Shown: positions 21,269 through 33,591 of the stretch, piece after piece
Layout: each line of letters opens with the position of its first letter
How positions within the stretch are numbered: the first letter of the stretch is position 1
Source: Episyrphus balteatus
Taxonomy: Eukaryota; Arthropoda; Insecta; Diptera; Syrphidae
DNA: 64,000 nucleotides
NCBI RefSeq assembly: GCF_945859705.1
Contig: NC_079134.1
Coordinates: 50,088,402-50,152,401, forward strand
Direction of reading: 5' to 3'
Translations under genes and position numbers: made by a program
The notes under the pieces: generated by a model
The model's input: the letters and a program-made list of their open reading frames with translations, nothing else
Told to the model about the DNA's origin: nothing
The model's database searches: none

Positions 21269-23850
21269 AGGCCAGTCGTTATGTCGGAAAAAAACTTAGA
21301 AATGCAAAATGACCGAGAAAGCTAAATTTTAGATATGTTGTAGAGGATGCTTAAAAGAGCTTAACTTGAAGTTTTCGACCAAGATTTCCTATGAGCTTTT
21401 TCCGCCATTTTGAAAAAAAGGATAAAATTGGTTTTACAAGGAGCTTTTTTGTAGCTTTTAACGAGTTCTACAATTCATGCATACACTTTTTTTGTGTATC
21501 ATGAACCGTTTTCGAGATATCGATTAAAAAAGTCAAAAATTTAGGACAGCCATTTGTTTTTTTGACATAATCTATTTTTGGGTGATGAATATCGAAAAAA
21601 TTATTAAAATACAATTTGTAGACCACATTCAGACCTACAATGTCGTATTTTTATATTTTTTTTTGGACAAAAATTACGACTTCCAGCCGGCCGCAAAGTC
21701 GTTTACTCCGCACCCACCGCCAAGCAAGCCGCCCGTTTGGTTGTAAAAAAAACAATCATTCATGGGGTTGGTGTCAAAAATCGTGGTTTTTTACGATTTG
21801 TGTCAAAAGTAGACCTCCTATCGAAAAAAGTTAAATGCAAAAGTTGTGGATAATAAAAGTGTCATAACTTTTACTCAAACCATTTTTTTATATAATCTCA
21901 AAAATATTGAAAAAATGAAAAAAATACGATATTTTTATTTTTTATTTTTATCTTTTACCAAAATGGTTTGATTTTAACAAATCTTGGTTAAAAATTACTT
22001 TTTTATGTTTTATATCTATGTTTTTTGAGCAAAAAGTTAATGTTTGGATTTTTGACGAATTTAATTTGAAAAAATAGCTTATTTTTCAATCCAAAAAGTT
22101 TTTGATTTTTGAAAAGCTTGGAATGCAGTTACTTAGATTAAAACCTTTTATTTAAGATTGTATGGAAGAACTATACTTTTGATTTAGAAAATATTGAGAA
22201 AAATTGAAAAAAAAACAAAAAAACGATTTTTAAGATCGATTTTTCCGTAAATGACAGTAATATTGGCGAGAAATAATTTTCCATAGAAACCAAATTATGC
22301 TTTTCTAATGGCCTTTGACCTTCTTTATTTCATTCTAGCATTAGAATAGCTCTAACGTGCAAAGTTTTTGAGATATTGAATTTTGAACGTTCAAAACACT
22401 ATTTTTATGATGTATTGGCATGGTAATATCTCAACGTAATGTGATAGAATTTTTCTGACTAAAGATTCGAGCTCAGCATACAATTTCTAAAAAAAAAAAA
22501 ACTTTTTGACTAGTGAAATCGAACAAGGCATTCACCCACCCCCTTTCCCCCAATTAGTTTGCGGGCAATTTATTTTTCCGCTTTCATACACCATTTATCC
22601 TAAATTTTCCAACCACCAATATGCTGCTAATAATTTTTTTTATTTTCAAAAATTATTGGCACTGATCTAATTGCAATTTTGATGAACTAAATAATATAGA
22701 GATTGAAGCAAATTACAAAATGCACAATCAACACAAAAAGCCGGTATACTGTATTTACAAAATTGGGGATTACAAAAAAACCATTACCATCTTCTTCTCA
22801 TTATTTATTAAATAAGTACATACATTTGTATGTATGTGTTACTGATATAATAATATTAACATTAAAAAAAACATGAATGATTGTTTTTTTTTACAACCAA
22901 ACGGGCGGCTTGCTTGGCGGTGGGTGCGGACTAAACGACTTTGCGGCCGGCTGGAAGTCGTAATTTTTGTCCAAAAAAAAATATAAAAATACGACATTGT
23001 AGGTCTGAATGTGATCTACAAATTTTATTTTAATAATTTTTTCTCTATTCATCACCCAAAAACAGATTATGTCAAAATGTTTGACTTTTTTAATCGATAT
23101 CTCGAAAACGGTTCATGATACACAAAAAAAGTGTATGCATGAATTGTAGAACTCGTTAAAAGCTACAAAAAAGCTTCTTGTAAAATTTTCGCATCTCATC
23201 AGATAGCAGAGTTATTGTCAAAAAAACAATTTTATCCTTTTTTTCAAAATGGCGGAAAAAGCTCATAGGAAATCTTGGTCGAAAACTTCAAGTTAAGCTT
23301 TTTTAAGCATCCTCTACAACATATCCAAAATTTAGCTTTCTCGGTCATTTTGCATTTCCAAATGTATATAATGTTTGGCCTATACCACCTTACCCTACAT
23401 AAGCGAGATGTAGAACATGCACAATTAAAATACAGTCAAACTTTTTTATAACGAACTTCTTTATAACGTAATTCTCTCTATAGCGAATTTCATTTTGTTC
23501 CCCTTCCCCTTAAAAAATATCCCATACGAATTAGGTTCTTTATAACGAAGTTCCCTCTAACGATATTCTCTTTATAAGGAACTAATTTTTTTGACCCAAA
23601 AGCAAATTTATTTCTTTATAACGAAATTTCAATTTTCAAATTTAAAACTAAATTTACTAAGATTTTTATTCCAAGATTCAATAGGGAACTCCCCGTCCCC
23701 GTTTTGGCAAGAATTTTCTAAAAGTTAATGTATATAATGTATGTATGTAATGGATGCATGAAAAAGGGTACATGTGTTGTAGAAGTTTTACGCATATAGA
23801 CAGGTGAATCGTTTAAGTTTGCATTTTAAGTTCGGGAATCACTTACAAAA

Positions 23851-25054
23851 ATGTCGAAGCGCAAGGCTATTTCGCTATCAGAGAAATTGGCGATTACTGA
23901 AAAAGTAAAAAGTAGAGAAAAGAAAAAAGATGTGGCTAAAAAATTTGATGTGTCGTTTAGTACACTTTCAACAATTTTAAAGAATGAATTAAAAATTTTA
24001 AAGTTTGCCGAAGCAAGTTCAGACAGAACAGAAGCCAAAAATAATTAAGAAAAACAAAATACGGTGATGTGGATAAAGCAATGTTAAAATGGGTGCAGAT
24101 AAACAGGAAAAGGAATTTACCACTCTCGGGCTCTGTTATCAAAAAAAAAAGCTAAACATTTTTCTGAATCTTTGGGACAGCATAATTTTAAAGGCAGCAC
24201 AGGATGGCTAGATAAGTTTAAAACTCGGTAAGCTAGTAAATTGCTAAGAAAGGTTTACCTTTTGTATTAAAATAGAAAATCACTGTATAGGTAGATACTG
24301 CATCAAACAAAAAACTTTATGCGGGGAAGGGGCTCACGTAGATGATGAAGTTTGTCAAAATTGGATTAAAAAAACGCTTCCAAATTTACTGGACGGATAC
24401 AGCCCTGAGAATGTTAGCTGCGTTCCTTTGGAAATATTTATCTACTTTTTAGTACTTAAAACTACTTTGATCTACTTTGCTATACTGAAAAAGTAGTTCA
24501 AAGCAGCTTTAAGTACTAAAAAGTAGATAAAAGGAACGCAGCTGTTTTTAACGTGGATGAAACAGGTCTCTTTTTTAAATATCTTCCTCAAAAAACACGG
24601 AGGGAAGAAAAGCAAGAAGAGAGTCACCTCTTAAAGGTTGGTTCAAATATGACAGGTGACGAAAAATTGAAGCTTTTAGTGATTGGGAAAAGTGCAAAGC
24701 CTCGTTGTTTTAAAGGAATCGAGTCCTTGCCAGTTGAATGTTTTAATAATAAACACTCTTAGATGACCGGTGAACTTTTCCAAAAATGGATAGTCAAAGA
24801 AGATCAAAAATTTGTGCGTCAAGGACGGAAAGTTTTATTTTTTCTTGATAACTGTCAGGCACATCCACCGATGGTTCTAGCGATATTGAGGTGAGAACTG
24901 CATTCGATAATCTTCGAAATTTTATTGAAACAAGAGATGAAACATCAGATGCTGCATATTTTCATCTTTTAAAATTGGAAGATTTTTATAATAAAACAAA
25001 AACAAAAACTGTTCATGTTCAATCAAAAATTGATATGTTTTTAACTAAAAAATA
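23851..25054 (+). pseudogene. Tigger/pogo-type transposase relic
   Basis: ATG at 23851: MSKRKAISLSEKLAITEKVK plus KKDVAKKFDVSFSTLSTILK is a CENP-B/psq HTH. A second CENP-B-type HTH follows in other frames (DKAMLKWVQINRKRNLPLSG; NFKGSTGWLDKFKTR). Catalytic motifs: FNVDETGLFFKYLPQKT (first D) near 24549 and LFFLDNCQAHP (second D) near 24840. An internal deletion joins this to the acidic C-terminus (AAYFHLLKLEDF; IDMFLTKK, stop at 25052), removing the third catalytic D. Frameshifts and a 128-bp MITE also break it. Confidence 0.85.
24416..24543. mobile_element. 128-bp palindromic MITE
   Basis: AGCTGCGTTCCTTT at the left and its inverse at the right, with GTACTT and TAGTACTTAAA phrases mirrored inside; flanked by GTT on both sides (24413-24415, 24544-24546), a probable 3-bp TSD. 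It separates two parts of the Tigger transposase (SPENV and FNVDETG). Confidence 0.8.
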
Positions 25055-25150
25055 AAAATTACTAAATTTTCTTAAAATGAGTTCTTTTTTGTACCATTGT
25101 TTTTTTTTAATATAAAAGAATACTTTTGTTAAAAAAATAAATTTTCTATA

Positions 25151-26144
25151 CAGGGTGTCCCAAAAGTTAACGTCGAAACGAAAACTTTAGATAGGTTAGG
25201 TGGTGACAGTTATCAGAAAAATAATAAAAAAAATCGCAGCCATATATTTTGGGAGTTATGGGCATTTGAAAAAAGTCGAAAAAATGGTCACCCTGTGACG
25301 GTTTTTCATGCGCCGTGACTACAAATCTTAATTTTTCTCATTTTTTTCTTTTGTTACGGAACCTTGAATAACCCTGCTATCAAATGCATTCATTTTGCAT
25401 TTTACATGACTCTAATTCAATGAGCCGTAGTGTAAAAAAAATACACTACGATATTTCGGCAAGTTGCCTTAAAAGTTGGTGTGTTCAATTCTCTTTTCAA
25501 AATGGTATAACATTGTTGAGAATATTTCATAAATAACCGAGATAAAATTTTTTTTCTTAAGAAATCCGACTTTTTTTTAGGTAATTTTTCCATATTATTT
25601 GAGTTTTTGTATTCTGAAAGGTTCTGAAAGGGTACAAAACTTGAATAATATGGAAAAATTACCTCATAAAAAGTCGGATTTCTTAAGAAAAAAAAAATTT
25701 ATCTCGGTTATTTATGGAATATTCCTAACAATGTTGTATCATTTTGAAAAGAGAATTGAACACACCAACTTTTAAGGCCGAAATATCGTAGTGTATTTTT
25801 TTTACACTACGGCTCATTGAATTAGAGTCTTAGAACTTAGTACTAAGTTGGGTAAAAAAGTAATATTTTCTTTAAAACTGATGCAGCTGAGTTAAAATTT
25901 TTGAATGCATTTGATAGCAGGGTTATTCAAGGTTCCGTAACAAAAGAAAAAAATGAGAAAAATTAAGATTTGTATTCACGGCACATGAAAAACCGTCACA
26001 GGGTGACCATTTTTTCGACTTTTTTTCAAGTGCCCATAACTCCCAAAATATATGGCTGCGATTTTTTTTATTATTTTTCTGATAACTGTCACCACCTACC
26101 CTATCTACCGTTTTCGTTTCGACGTTAACTTTTGGGACACCCTG
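25151..26144. mobile_element. 994-bp palindromic element with CAGGGTGTCCCAAAAGT ends
   Basis: Starts CAGGGTGTCCCAAAAGTTAA and ends with its inverse; TA flanks both sides (25149-25150, 26145-26146). The arms of nearly 500 bp are close reverse complements, so almost the whole element folds back. The same terminal phrase appears singly at about 40202-40216 and 56262-56276. TA TSD suggests the Tc1/mariner group. Non-coding. Confidence 0.88.
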
Positions 26145-26439
26145 TATAACGAATTTTTTATAAAACTTCTTTATAACGAAGGAATTTTTTGTTCCCTTGA
26201 AGGTTCGTTATATTAAAGAAGTTTGACTGTATAGTCTTACTTTTTTCAATTTTTTAAAAATTTTTTTAAAGAATTTGTACCGTCCTGACATTCATAAGAA
26301 ACATATTCTTAAATTATTTTGTTATGTGGTGAAATTGAAATTAATAAGCACGATAACTTTTGTAAGAATTCAGAGAATTTAAATCTGTTAAAGCCAAAAC
26401 CTTACGTTTTCTAAAATTGCACTATTCAGATAAAAAAAA

Positions 26440-26670
26440 AAACTTTTAAAACAATATATTTTTAATGCAGACTTAAAGTCAAAAATAAAAGAATAAAATG
26501 AAAATGAGTTTAATACTATGTTTCCACCTACCCTAAATCCGATGTTTAGCTAAGTAGATTTAGAATAAATCTCGAGTTTTATTCTAAATCTACATAGCTA
26601 AATCTCGGATTTAGGGTAGTTGGAAACGTAGTATAAGCTTGCATTAAAAATAAATTGTTTTAAATATAAG
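26440..26670. repeat. Palindromic MITE
   Basis: An inner palindrome (about 26512-26633) has arms ATACTATGTTTCCACCTACC.. and its inverse meeting at an AATCTCGAGTTTTATT centre. Outer arms AACAATATATTTTTAATGCA are mirrored at 26640-26665. No TSD was identified. Confidence 0.7.
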
Positions 26671-27094
26671 AAGTCACTGAAATTATACAAGAAAAAAACT
26701 TTTAGGTTGAATTCATCAATTCTCCAAAATTAGAATACTGTCATAAATTGGGGCTTAGTACATTTACTAAAAGATCCATCAATAGACAGTTTTTAAGCGA
26801 GTACCTATCTACGATTTAATGTGATTTTATTTTATGGATGAAGATTTTATTATTTTCAAATGAAGATTTTAAACAAATGGAATTTTAACTAACTCATAAT
26901 TTTGCAAGAAGTCCACAAAAATTTAGAAGTAGCTACATCAGTCGTGCATAGAAAAGCTTGTAATCAATTTCGTAATTCTTTTTATTATTTTTTTATTTTC
27001 AATTTCATGTCTTTTTTTGCTGTCCCGATTTGTCCCGACTTTTGAGACCTGTTGTCCCGACATAAAATTTTATCTGGCAGCCCTATATATGCCC

Positions 27095-29340
27095 GCATAA
27101 GCAAACGTGCAAATTACATACACGCTCTATTGGGTGCTTTCACGTAACGATCTTAGGGTATCCGGATACCTTTGTGTTGTATTTTAGCTCCCATACAAAA
27201 TTATCGAAAAATTTTAGCCGAGCTAAAATGAATCCCATACAAATTATCGATAACTTTTATGGGTATTAAAATTTAACTCGATCTGCGTACCAGGCCGTAC
27301 TATAAATCAATTTCCTGACTGTTCAACACTTTTTCGACTACTTCTATTGATTAATTATATTTTTTTAGTAATCCTTAAAATGTATTTCATGCAATTTTCA
27401 CTTATAACAATGAAAGAAAGGTTAACGATTGAAAACCCAAGAATAGGGATTATCTATTCCGGATGTTGTATACTGTTGAAGGGTATCCTCTTTTCATTGT
27501 TACTTGCATCCCCTATGACCTGCTTCTAAAGCATGAGCACAATTATTTGCTTTTTTTTCGCTAATCCTACTTAATTTGTTCACAAACTATAAAAAAAAAC
27601 AGAGCTCAACGAAGGCTTCCAAGAAACATAATAATCATAATCTAAAGAATTTCAAAAATCTATTCACTTGCTTCATCATAGAACGAAATCAACTCAAATC
27701 TACTCGGAGTTTGTATCTTTTTATACAAGGATCCCATCATAAAGGCGTTATGGATAAAGATACTCTTTTTTTCTCATTTTCTCTAGCACCAGTTAGTTCT
27801 TTTTTTATTTTTTTGTTTGCCTCTCAATACTTCATTGCGATTTGCGAAGGTGGCGCAATGGTTAGGATATTAACAGTCGAAGCGTGCTTTTATATCAACA
27901 CAATGAACAATGCATCACATTTTATATGCTCACATTTTCCTTTCAGCACATCATCATGGAGTGGAAATCCTTAAAATCCTGGCAAAATTCACATATGCGT
28001 AAGAGATTAACTCTAATTTCTCGGTTTTCTATTCGCGTATAGAGTCTATCTCTATATATTTGTGTCGAGTATAGAATACAAAAAAAAAAAAAAAACAGTA
28101 GATATTCTTCATCTATACTAGAGGCAAAAGTCCTTGCCCCGAACCTATTCAATTTCTATCAGTTCTCCATTCATTGCTGCTGCTGCTTCTTATGCTGCCC
28201 CCAAAGTGATGTCTCCATAGAAACATTTCCTTTCGATTGTTCTCAGGTGTGAATAAGATGCAATATACGTTTATTAGAAAGGCCATGCCTCGAATATTTG
28301 ACGCTTTTCGAAATTGCTGAACTATGATAATTGATCCCTGTTACGTTAACATGAATAACTTTCAATGCAAACAGTATAGCAGCACAGCACGACAGGGAAA
28401 CAGGACGACAGTACGACATCGACGACGACGCCATCTCCTTACATTTTGTTTTCAAATTTCAAACGTGATGATGATATGGTTGTTGTATAGGTAGGCTATA
28501 CTTGTAAGATCATGATGATGATTGCAAAACCATGATGATGGTTTCAATTCATATCCTTTCGAGGCGCATTTTGAGCGTTGTCACCTGAATGCGATAAAAT
28601 TTTCCAAGTGTGGCGTAAATTTTCGAGGCGCATGGTTTACAGCATCGTTATCCTCTTTTCTGTACACTTCAACCCAGAGTATCTACACAATCTACACAAA
28701 AAAGAAATCCATTCAATGATATTTGTTGCAGCAGAATTTTTGTGAAAAGATACAACATCTTTTATAGATACACAAGTTTAATTGTGGATTTTTCATTTTT
28801 GCTCAGCTATTCATAAATACATTTTTGTTTTTGTTTTGCGATGCAATTTTGTAAGTATTCGAATAGGAAGTTGCTACCGTCGTCATCATCGTATATGAAG
28901 TAAATATTATCCTTGGCTGAATATCAATTGATTAGTAGCAGTTATTTGAGAGCATGCATGCAAATTAAAGGGCTTAAAAAAAATATTTATGTAAAATAGA
29001 TGTAACGAGGACCATTCCGTTCCAATTTGGAATTCAATTAGGAAACTCTTTTGGAATTTCTCATCAAAAGGTTCATATAGAATGTTTGCATTTTGTATTT
29101 GAAAGGAAAACTCTAGTATACGCCTTTTCAAAAACATTCATTTTTGAAGTATGTTTTCAAATAATGCATGTGGTTTTAATTTTAGTTACATTGATATTTT
29201 GAATATCATTTTATTTATTTTATGCTGAATTAGGGAAAATCTGCTCAGAAAGTTAACGAACCATTAAAAAAAATTATGGAAAACTTCTATAATTAAAAGA
29301 TAATGAATATTTTCCTATTCTCATATAAATTTGTGGTTTA
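27095..29340. other. Intergenic region, mostly unremarkable
   Basis: At 27165-27270 the phrases TTTTAGCTCCCATACAAA and AGCTAAAATGAATCCCATAC form a local imperfect inverted/direct repeat. A box-A-like TGGCGCAATGG at 27850 lacks a box B. Trinucleotide runs (GCT, GAC) occur at 28175 and 28400. No gene signature. Confidence 0.45.
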
Positions 29341-29348
29341 TTTTGACA

Positions 29349-29379
29349 AACGTTTTCGAGAACTCTTCTCATCTTCAGG
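29349..29379 (-). other. Hammerhead-like hairpin motif B
   Basis: Minus strand CCTGAAGA, then a GAGAA/TTCTC hairpin with loop GAG, then GAAAACG. This has the same order as motif A at 14815 (CTGAAGA + stem + GAAA), again with one extra base before the stem. It resembles the hammerhead-derived hairpins reported in Penelope-like elements; no retroelement coding sequence is nearby. Confidence 0.35.
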
Positions 29380-29839
29380 TTAAAGCAAATGAAAAATATT
29401 ATTTTAAATTAAAATTTATACAAAATATAAATGATATCAAAAATGATTTGAGTTATTTCGGGAAAAAAAAACTATGAAGTAGCGAGGGAAAATTTTCCAT
29501 CATTTAAGCGGTAGAAACAATTTTCTCAAAAATTGACTTCAAATAAAAATAAATATGTATGTATTTCAACAGAATGGTACACACCTACAATATTAACCCT
29601 CTGTCGGCACACGGGTGCGAATTTGGCAGGACAAAAATAAAAAAATTACGATTTTTCAAAAAAGTCTCTTTATAAGGGTGAAAATATTTTTTTTCGGAAT
29701 TGTGAATACAATATTCGAATTCCTCGGAATATTCTACATCAATTTCATACTTGATTCTCTATAAAATATTGTGACCGAAAAAAGTTCTAGCGACATGAAA
29801 AAGTTAATTTCATATATACATACTTCACGTAGGTATTGA

Positions 29840-29993
29840 ATAACTTATTAAAAATAACAGTTCGCCTAGTGAAAAAGATTGTTGGTTTATAAATTTTTGG
29901 ATTAAAAAAAAAAAATATGATTTTGGACACGAAAACATTAAAACATGATTTTAGTTCAAAAAACATGAAAATCATGATTTCTGGCAGCCCTGC
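29840..29993 (-). mobile_element. Truncated end of the 9021-type hAT element
   Basis: Its reverse complement starts CAGGGCTGCCAGAAATCATG and follows the left end of the element at 9021 for about 150 bp, including AACATGATTTTAGTTC-type text and CCAACAATCTTTTTCACTAG, with small gaps. It then diverges; the other terminus was not found. Confidence 0.75.
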
Positions 29994-32900
29994 TTTACAT
30001 TGACGTCCTCAAACACATCATCTGGCAATTTTTACAGCATTCTGACCCAATTTACAAGGTTTTTTAATTGTGTGGTCTGCGGCCTGCGGGGCTACTTTAC
30101 ATTTTTAGAACACAATGAGTTCGCAAAATACTGTGGATCAGTTAAGTTGCCGATTCTACCAAATGGTCTCTCTCTCTGGACCTGAATTAAAAAAACATAT
30201 TTTACTTCAATGTAATATGCATATTTGGAAGTTGTCTGCGGGTTGGAACTGCCTGGAGAATCAGTTTCCATTTCACTGCTCGAAATAAATTTATGTTGGT
30301 ATGTAGGTACAATTAAAGTAACAAAATTTGATGACATTTTTTATGTAATTTACCAGCGTCTTTTCTGTGATGAAAGCGGTGTTGTCATTTATACTATCAG
30401 CTTTTCTACGACCGGACCCGGACCTCTGCATCCTTGCCTGTTAGGCAGAATAAGCTTTGCTACCCGACTGTTTTTTTTTTGCGCATGCTGTCTCTTAGTG
30501 ATCGCCTGATCGCTACGTTGTTTTACAATCTTCCACTGGGGGAAAAACAAATAATATTAATTATAAGAAATTATTACAAGCATAAACACCTACTTGGTTT
30601 GTCGTTTGTCCATTTCAACGGCCTCATTATTTTTGTGGAACCTGTTTTCTAGGCAGCCAATTTTTGTTTTCTCTTCCAAGCTTAATTTATTTAGGGTTTT
30701 CTTCATTTAATATAAATTCAATTTCATTTTCTTTGTTTTCAAAAACCACACTTTCCGATTCCTTTTCCATTTTGCTGTAGAAAGCAACAAAAAAAAAAAA
30801 AAATAGATCTGTCAAAATTTCGCAAGCAAATAAATCTTGAAAGAAAAAGATTGAAGAAATGTAGCAACAAATCTATTACAACTCTCCAACTTAAAAACCT
30901 ATTTCGCAGCAGCGCAGCGTACTGCAGAACTAAATTTTTCGATTTCGTTGTACATACTATTTTTGTATGGGATTTTTCGTTTCGCATCAGAAGCGCAGCG
31001 TAGATACTAGGCTATAAAGTTAAAATTGGGGATGTTAAAAATAAGAAATGGTGTTCGTCAATTAGACGAAGGGTAATCATGGTTAAAAGGTATTGGAGTC
31101 AGATAAATATTTTGCATATTTAATATGAACAACAAATGGCCACTTGCTTTTAGAACTTAAAGTTTAAAAAATAGTTATTTTATCTACCCAATACCAGTTA
31201 AGGTTAAAAATGGATTATTAATATTTCTCTAGCACGCTTTCTCTATGATTAGTTTTATATAAAATTCGAACCACTATTTTTTTCTGATTGAAACACCTGC
31301 TTTGTCCTTGTAGAAATCTAACATGCAACAAAACATTAAAGTACCTAAAACAAAGGTAGGTAAATGAAAACAGTTTTATCAATAAAGACCTCAAACGTCA
31401 AACCCCATCACCATTATAACCCGTTTTAAGAGGCATTTTAGTATAATATCTGTCATGCATAACAAATAAACTGTTTATCTTGAAAACCATTTTAAAATAA
31501 TTAAAACTGCATAATGCAATGACCTTCTCCATCTCCCCATCAACAAAAGCGTATTAATTACAAATTACAAAGAATAACTTGGATATTTGCCTCATAAAAT
31601 TCTACAACACTTCTTGTGTCTCCGTTGAAGCATTTTATGTTAAAAAAAATTAAAAAAAAAAACCTACATCATCACCACTCAAATTTGACACGGATATTTG
31701 CATATCACTTTGATGTCAAAAATGCATAATTCTAATTCTTAACAATTTCAAAAGTCCTTAAATAATGTCTGTTCTCCTCGTACAATACAAAATGAATGCA
31801 TATATCTATGAAACCATAACACACCCCCACCATAAACGGCAGCAGCCTTATTATGGGATTCAAAATCCCGTATATGACAGCCAAAAACTTGGAATTCCAC
31901 CCTTGTTTTTTCTGTGAAGGATTCGTGACATTTTAGGATATAAAAACATATATTTTTATAATAAATCCTCCACAAAGAACAACAGGATGTCACGCGGATC
32001 TTGGAAAAAATTAATACCAACGAGATGGTCCTCATCAGGAGCAAAAAAAGTTAAAACTGAATAAAAAACAAGATGCACGACTTGGCTATCGAACCAGGAA
32101 GTCAAGAAGCACTTGACAGTTAGCACCCTTGATATCCCGTTCCGACTCTACTGCCGTCATCATTAGAATGTCGATTTGTCATTTTTTGTATTCTTTCTTA
32201 TATATAGTTGTTTGTCCTTTCGATTATGCGATTCAAGTCCTTTGGCTATTGTATAGTTGATCATGAAATCACTGGGCGTATAGACGGTGCTTTAGCATTG
32301 GTTTTCTTTTTCTTTTATGTTTTTCCACCGATACCTAAGTAAAACAGAACGAAATAAAATGAAAGCGAAAAAGGACATTTAATTTGACAAGCTCTTCGAC
32401 AATGACGATGGGATCCACTTGTATGTCATTTGATTTTGTTTGATGTTTGCCGAAGACCGATCTTGATTATTATAATACTCGTACTTGGAGTGATAGAAAG
32501 TGTGGTGAGCCGTGAATGCATATCTACAATTTGTATTAAGGGGTTTTGCCTATTATGTTGATGATATTATTTTTCATCTTTGAAAATGAACTGAGTGTCA
32601 ATTAGCTTAATTAAATGAATTTTATTCATACATTTTAAATTTGTTTTGTGTTTTGAAGAACGAATCATATTTTGAAAAAAAAATATGGACTTGTTTGCAT
32701 TAAGTTAAGCTTCGCATAAAATTTGCATAAAGACCGTCTGCTGAAATATAAATTTCAGAAAAATCTTTTTATGCAGAATTTAAGGATTAAAAACAAAACT
32801 CTTTGGTGCAAACGAGGGTGCAGTGAGAAAATTTGATAAAAAAAATTTAAATTCAATTCACCACTGCTTTCGAGATTTCAGGTGTAGGGATATTTGATTA

Positions 32901-33544
32901 AAAGGTCACCCTTTTGATGGAGAAAAAATTTTAGTTTTTGTAAGATTTAATATCAAAAATACATGCAAACAAAGTTGGAACGCATTTACCTTTCCAAGCG
33001 AGACTTTATTACTAACGCTTATAACAGTAAAAAAAACTATTCGATAAGAAAATGTCGTTAAATTTGAGCTACTAAAAAATCTTACCTCTTGTCTCTTCAC
33101 CGGTCTGCAAGGAAATCTTTCTTTTATTAAAATTATACTTTTCTAAAGGATTTTGGAATGCTAACTCCGATACCTAAGTGAAAATTGCTGTAGCACGTCA
33201 AGTTTTTTTTATATTTCTGTTAGAAAACCGCAAAACCCACTTTAACTTTTGCTGTTTTTGAAGCAATATTTTGACGTAAGTTAATCTTTTTCAATTGATT
33301 TATTTACGGTTTAAAAAAGAACTCTTTTCTTCTTCTAGATACCTATCTTAAATTTAAGTAGGTAAACTTAACTAAGTATAGCTTTAGCATATTCATCTAA
33401 AAAGCATAATTTTCTAATGGCCAAAATTCATTCGAAAATAATGCATTTTTTCCTGCTTATTCGAATCCGAATTGAAAAATTTTCAAAGAGCTCTCGTTTT
33501 CGAGACATACTCGTACTTGGTTTTTTGAGATTAAAAAAAAACTT
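29994..33544. other. Intergenic region without recognised genes
   Basis: No transposon termini or protein signatures. Poly-A/T tracts are frequent. At about 32080-32165 the minus strand contains CTGGTTCGATAGCC, box-B-like, with a poor upstream box A; a tRNA relic is possible. GCGCAGCGTA occurs twice (30910 and 31000) in inverted-looking contexts. Confidence 0.45.
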
Positions 33545-33591
33545 GCTTTTTTATGACCCTGAACTTTGCCGACAATTTAACTGCTGGTCTT

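Larger units (their letters stand above)
20329..23399. mobile_element. TA-flanked foldback element, 3.1 kb
   Basis: The ends are inverted copies of TGTAGGGTAGGATGGTATA (one or two changes), flanked by TA at 20327-20328 and 23400-23401. A second pair of long inverted arms, about 21298-21770 and 22873-23362, is nearly identical and encloses an AT-rich middle. Each arm has a GC-rich CCAGCCGGCCGCAAAGTC block. The left quarter carries eight copies of a TAAGAGTGCGCA 12-mer. No intact transposase. Confidence 0.75.
23433..26229 (+). mobile_element. Tigger/pogo element, 2.8 kb, TA TSD
   Basis: The left end is CAGTCAAACTTTTTTATAAC and the right end the inverse of CAGTCAAACTTCTTTAATAT, flanked by TA (23431-23432, 26230-26231). 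The TATAACGAA phrase repeats inside both ends. It carries a broken Tigger-type transposase and two nested palindromic insertions (24416-24543 and 25151-26144). Confidence 0.92.
20097..27090. mobile_element. Possible large hAT-like element with CTGCCAGA ends (tentative)
   Basis: The left end GCTGCCAGACGTCCCGATTT is followed by about six GTCCCGA-type repeats. The right end (27020-27086) has three GTCCCGA repeats and closes with ATCTGGCAGCCC. The shared CTGCCAGA ends and subterminal repeats suggest one element enlarged by the insertions at 20329-23399 and 23433-26229. No convincing 8-bp TSD was found. A perfect palindrome GCATAAGCTAGCTTATGC lies just outside the left end. Confidence 0.4.

Noticed and set aside
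27846..27890. Box-A-like TGGCGCAATGG suggesting a tRNA
   Set aside because: No box B at the required distance and no cloverleaf.
29597..29630. TTAACCCTCTGTCGGCACACGG resembling a piggyBac-type end after TTAA
   Set aside because: No matching inverse end with TTAA was found, so it stays an unsupported resemblance.
32080..32165. Possible tRNA on the minus strand with CTGGTTCGATAGCC
   Set aside because: Only the box-B-like part is good; box A and stems fail by eye.
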